Below, piece by piece: positions 62,601-64,000 of a DNA stretch of 64,000 bases; the first letter of the stretch is position 1, and each line of letters opens with the position of its first letter. The notes beneath the pieces are model-generated. The model did no database searches, had not been told where the DNA came from, and worked only from the letters and a program-made list of their open reading frames with translations. The stretch comes from Phycicoccus sp. Soil802 (lineage in GTDB: Bacteria; Actinomycetota; Actinomycetes; Actinomycetales; Dermatophilaceae). The position numbers and the translations under genes are program-made. Where the stretch lies: assembly GCF_001429605.1 (NCBI RefSeq), contig NZ_LMSS01000003.1, positions 372,001 through 436,000 of the forward strand, in the 5' to 3' direction.

Positions 62601-62607
62601 CCTTCCC

Positions 62608-62763
62608 CGACTTCTGGCCAGCCAGATCGCACCGGGGCGCTGAAACCCGGCGCGCACCCGGCACCCGTGGCCAGAAGTGCGGGTGGGTCCCGACTTCTGG
62701 CCAGCCAGATCGCACCGGACAGCTGGAACCCGGCGCGCACCCGGCACCCGTGGCCAGAAGTGC
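62608..62763. repeat. Two tandem 73-bp hairpin repeats
   Basis: Copies at 62608-62680 and 62691-62763 are nearly identical, differing mainly in an 8-base block near the middle. Each begins with ACTTCTGGCCA and ends with its exact reverse complement TGGCCAGAAGT, so each can fold as a hairpin with an 11-bp stem. They fill the gap between the micropeptide and the convergent transglycosylase gene. Confidence 0.88.
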
Positions 62764-62771
62764 CGGTGAGG

Positions 62772-64000
62772 TCAGTGGTGCAGGTTGCAGATGATGACGA
62801 TGCCCAGGGCGTTGAGACCGGGGTCGTAGCCGGCGGGGCACTTCCCACCGACCGGCAGCACCGTCAACGGCAGCGGTGACGTGGTCGGGCTGGGCGTCGG
62901 GCTGCTCGGCGTGGGGGTCGGGGTCGGCGTGGGGGTGCTCCCGGTGCCGCCGCCGACCACACCACCGACGATGCCGCTGACCACGTCGGTCACGCTGCCG
63001 CCGCTGGTCGCCGAGGGCGAGGGCGTCGGGCTGGTCGAACCGCCCGTGCCGCCACTGGTCCCGCCGGTGCCGGGCTTCGTGGCCGAGCCACCCTTGCCGG
63101 GCTTCGAGGACGACCCCGCAGCGGGCTGGGAGGCCTTCACCGGGTCGTAGCTCGCCATCGGCCGGGGCTCGCCCGACGGGAGGTAGGGGGAGCCGTTGCG
63201 CTGCGACTCGCTGAGGTCCGAGCCGGGCACGACGGTGTAGCCACCGCGGTAGCCGGCCGCGATCGCCAGCACCTGGTCGGCGTAGGCGTCACTGTGGTTG
63301 TAGCGCAGCACGGCCGAGCGGGCGCCGGAGTCGGTGCTGAGGTCGCCGGGGCCGGAGCACAGGTAGACGGCGGTGGCCGTCGCGGCGTCGGCGATGTTCT
63401 GGGGGTCCTTGCGACCGTCACCGTTCGCGTCCACGCCGACCACGCGCCAGGTGCCGGGGATGAACTGCATCGGCCCGACGGCGCGGTCCCACGAGACGTC
63501 GCGGTCGTACGCGCCACCGTCGGTGTCGCGGATGGTCGCGGTGTTGTTGCTGCCGTTGAGCGGTATGCCGTAGATGCCGGGACGGACCGTGCCGTCCCGG
63601 TCGATGCCGTTCCCGCCGTAGCGCCCGTGGTTGGACTCGACCTTGCCGATGGCGGCGATCAGCGCCCAGTCGATGCGGCACTCCGCGTCAGCGGCATCCA
63701 CGATCGTGGCTGCCCGGCGGTAGGCGTCGAGCGCAGCGGCAGGAATGCCGTTGGCGCTCATCGAGGAGGGCAGCCCGGCCGGCTGGTAGAGCGGTGTGGG
63801 GTCGGCCTCGTCCGGAGCCGGGAGCTCGGGCAGCGACGGCAGCACGGGCGCGTCGAGCCGGTTGAGCGCGGTGTCGGGCACGGTCACCAGGGGTGTCGAG
63901 TCGGCGACGATGTCGGTCGCCGGGTGACCACCGGTCGCGGCGAGGGCGATCCCGCTCGCGACGAGCACGATCGCGGGCACGGCTCCGGCAGCGGTCCGCC
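62772..64000 (-). CDS. Lytic transglycosylase (5' end cut by window)
   Basis: A peptidoglycan-cleaving enzyme of the MltB-like SLT type. An N-terminal hydrophobic segment (AIVLVASGIALAATG) anchors or exports it. The catalytic domain has the glutamate in IAAIGKVESNHGRYGG, the glycine-rich GPMQFIPGTWRVVGVDANGDGRKDPQN and a Cys/Tyr-rich LCSGPGDLSTDSG. A ~100-residue Ser/Pro/Thr-rich linker with (TP)n repeats and a short C-terminal CPAGYDPGLNALGIVIICNLHH follow. The reading frame stays open to position 64000, so the true start is probably beyond the window; GTG 63980 is the first internal start. Confidence 0.9.
   Translation of the reverse strand, partial: RTAAGAVPAIVLVASGIALAATGGHPATDIVADSTPLVTVPDTALNRLDAPVLPSLPELPAPDEADPTPLYQPAGLPSSMSANGIPAAALDAYRRAATIVDAADAECRIDWALIAAIGKVESNHGRYGGNGIDRDGTVRPGIYGIPLNGSNNTATIRDTDGGAYDRDVSWDRAVGPMQFIPGTWRVVGVDANGDGRKDPQNIADAATATAVYLCSGPGDLSTDSGARSAVLRYNHSDAYADQVLAIAAGYRGGYTVVPGSDLSESQRNGSPYLPSGEPRPMASYDPVKASQPAAGSSSKPGKGGSATKPGTGGTSGGTGGSTSPTPSPSATSGGSVTDVVSGIVGGVVGGGTGSTPTPTPTPTPSSPTPSPTTSPLPLTVLPVGGKCPAGYDPGLNALGIVIICNLHH

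Overview
The window is very GC-rich and gene-dense and encodes many families confined to, or typical of, Actinobacteria: DUF3263, DUF3027, DUF2530, a WXG100 protein, bacterial XPB, a LigD-type polymerase, a thiol-type ArsC, a large ATP-binding LuxR regulator, and frequent GTG starts. The block XPB / helicase-associated protein / cold-shock / DUF3027 / DUF2530 / MarR recalls the Rv0861c-Rv0883c neighbourhood of mycobacteria. The best guess is a chromosomal segment of a soil or water actinomycete of the Intrasporangiaceae/Micrococcales type. The taxonomy is inference. I see no rRNA, tRNA, CRISPR array, insertion sequence or integrase.

Layout. 1-5.8 kb: a truncated molybdate-binding protein with a TOBE regulator, a LigD polymerase domain, GABA aminotransferase, a YciI protein and a vanadium-haloperoxidase-like enzyme. 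6-12.2 kb: a hydrolase-glycosyltransferase fusion and a methyltransferase, divergent from a LuxR/LAL regulator. 12.2-15.7 kb: an acyl-CoA dehydrogenase/SDR pair, then an SGNH hydrolase and uracil-DNA glycosylase. 15.8-17.4 kb: an arsenic locus (arsR, divergent from a 14-residue Cys-rich peptide, an aquaglyceroporin and arsC). 17.5-22.6 kb: HAD phosphatase, PLP decarboxylase, DUF3263, and a tightly overlapping four-gene GNAT/VOC/P1-peptidase cassette. 22.7-25 kb: an orphan phage-tail-tube-like gene and groEL under two CIRCE operators. 25.2-34.8 kb: PhoD-like phosphatase, MacB-type ABC exporter, orphan WXG100, two Nudix-type proteins, an HD protein and a HelD/HelR helicase. 35-43 kb: a 2323-residue secreted RHS/YD polymorphic toxin with an overlapping candidate immunity gene and a lipoprotein. 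43.2-47 kb: response regulator, histidine kinase and HtrA protease in the MprAB-PepD order. 47-64 kb: XPB helicase, HMG-CoA lyase, transporters, cold-shock protein, DUF3027, a MarR/MFS/micropeptide operon and a lytic transglycosylase running off the right end.

Three signals stand out. (1) The exact octamer CGGCATAC / GTATGCCG occurs at least 38 times, 19 in each orientation. It lies inside genes, where it forces the rare codons GCA, TAT and ATA, and in intergenic regions, where twice it forms an inverted pair at a terminator, as DNA-uptake or other genome-marking sequences do. (2) A 14-residue peptide with five cysteines is translationally coupled into the arsenic operon. (3) An RHS toxin tail is followed by an overlapping putative immunity gene. 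Smaller curiosities are a 91-bp mirror-image region before gabT, a lone tail-tube gene beside groEL, a 28-residue membrane micropeptide coupled to an efflux pump, and duplicated hairpin repeats.
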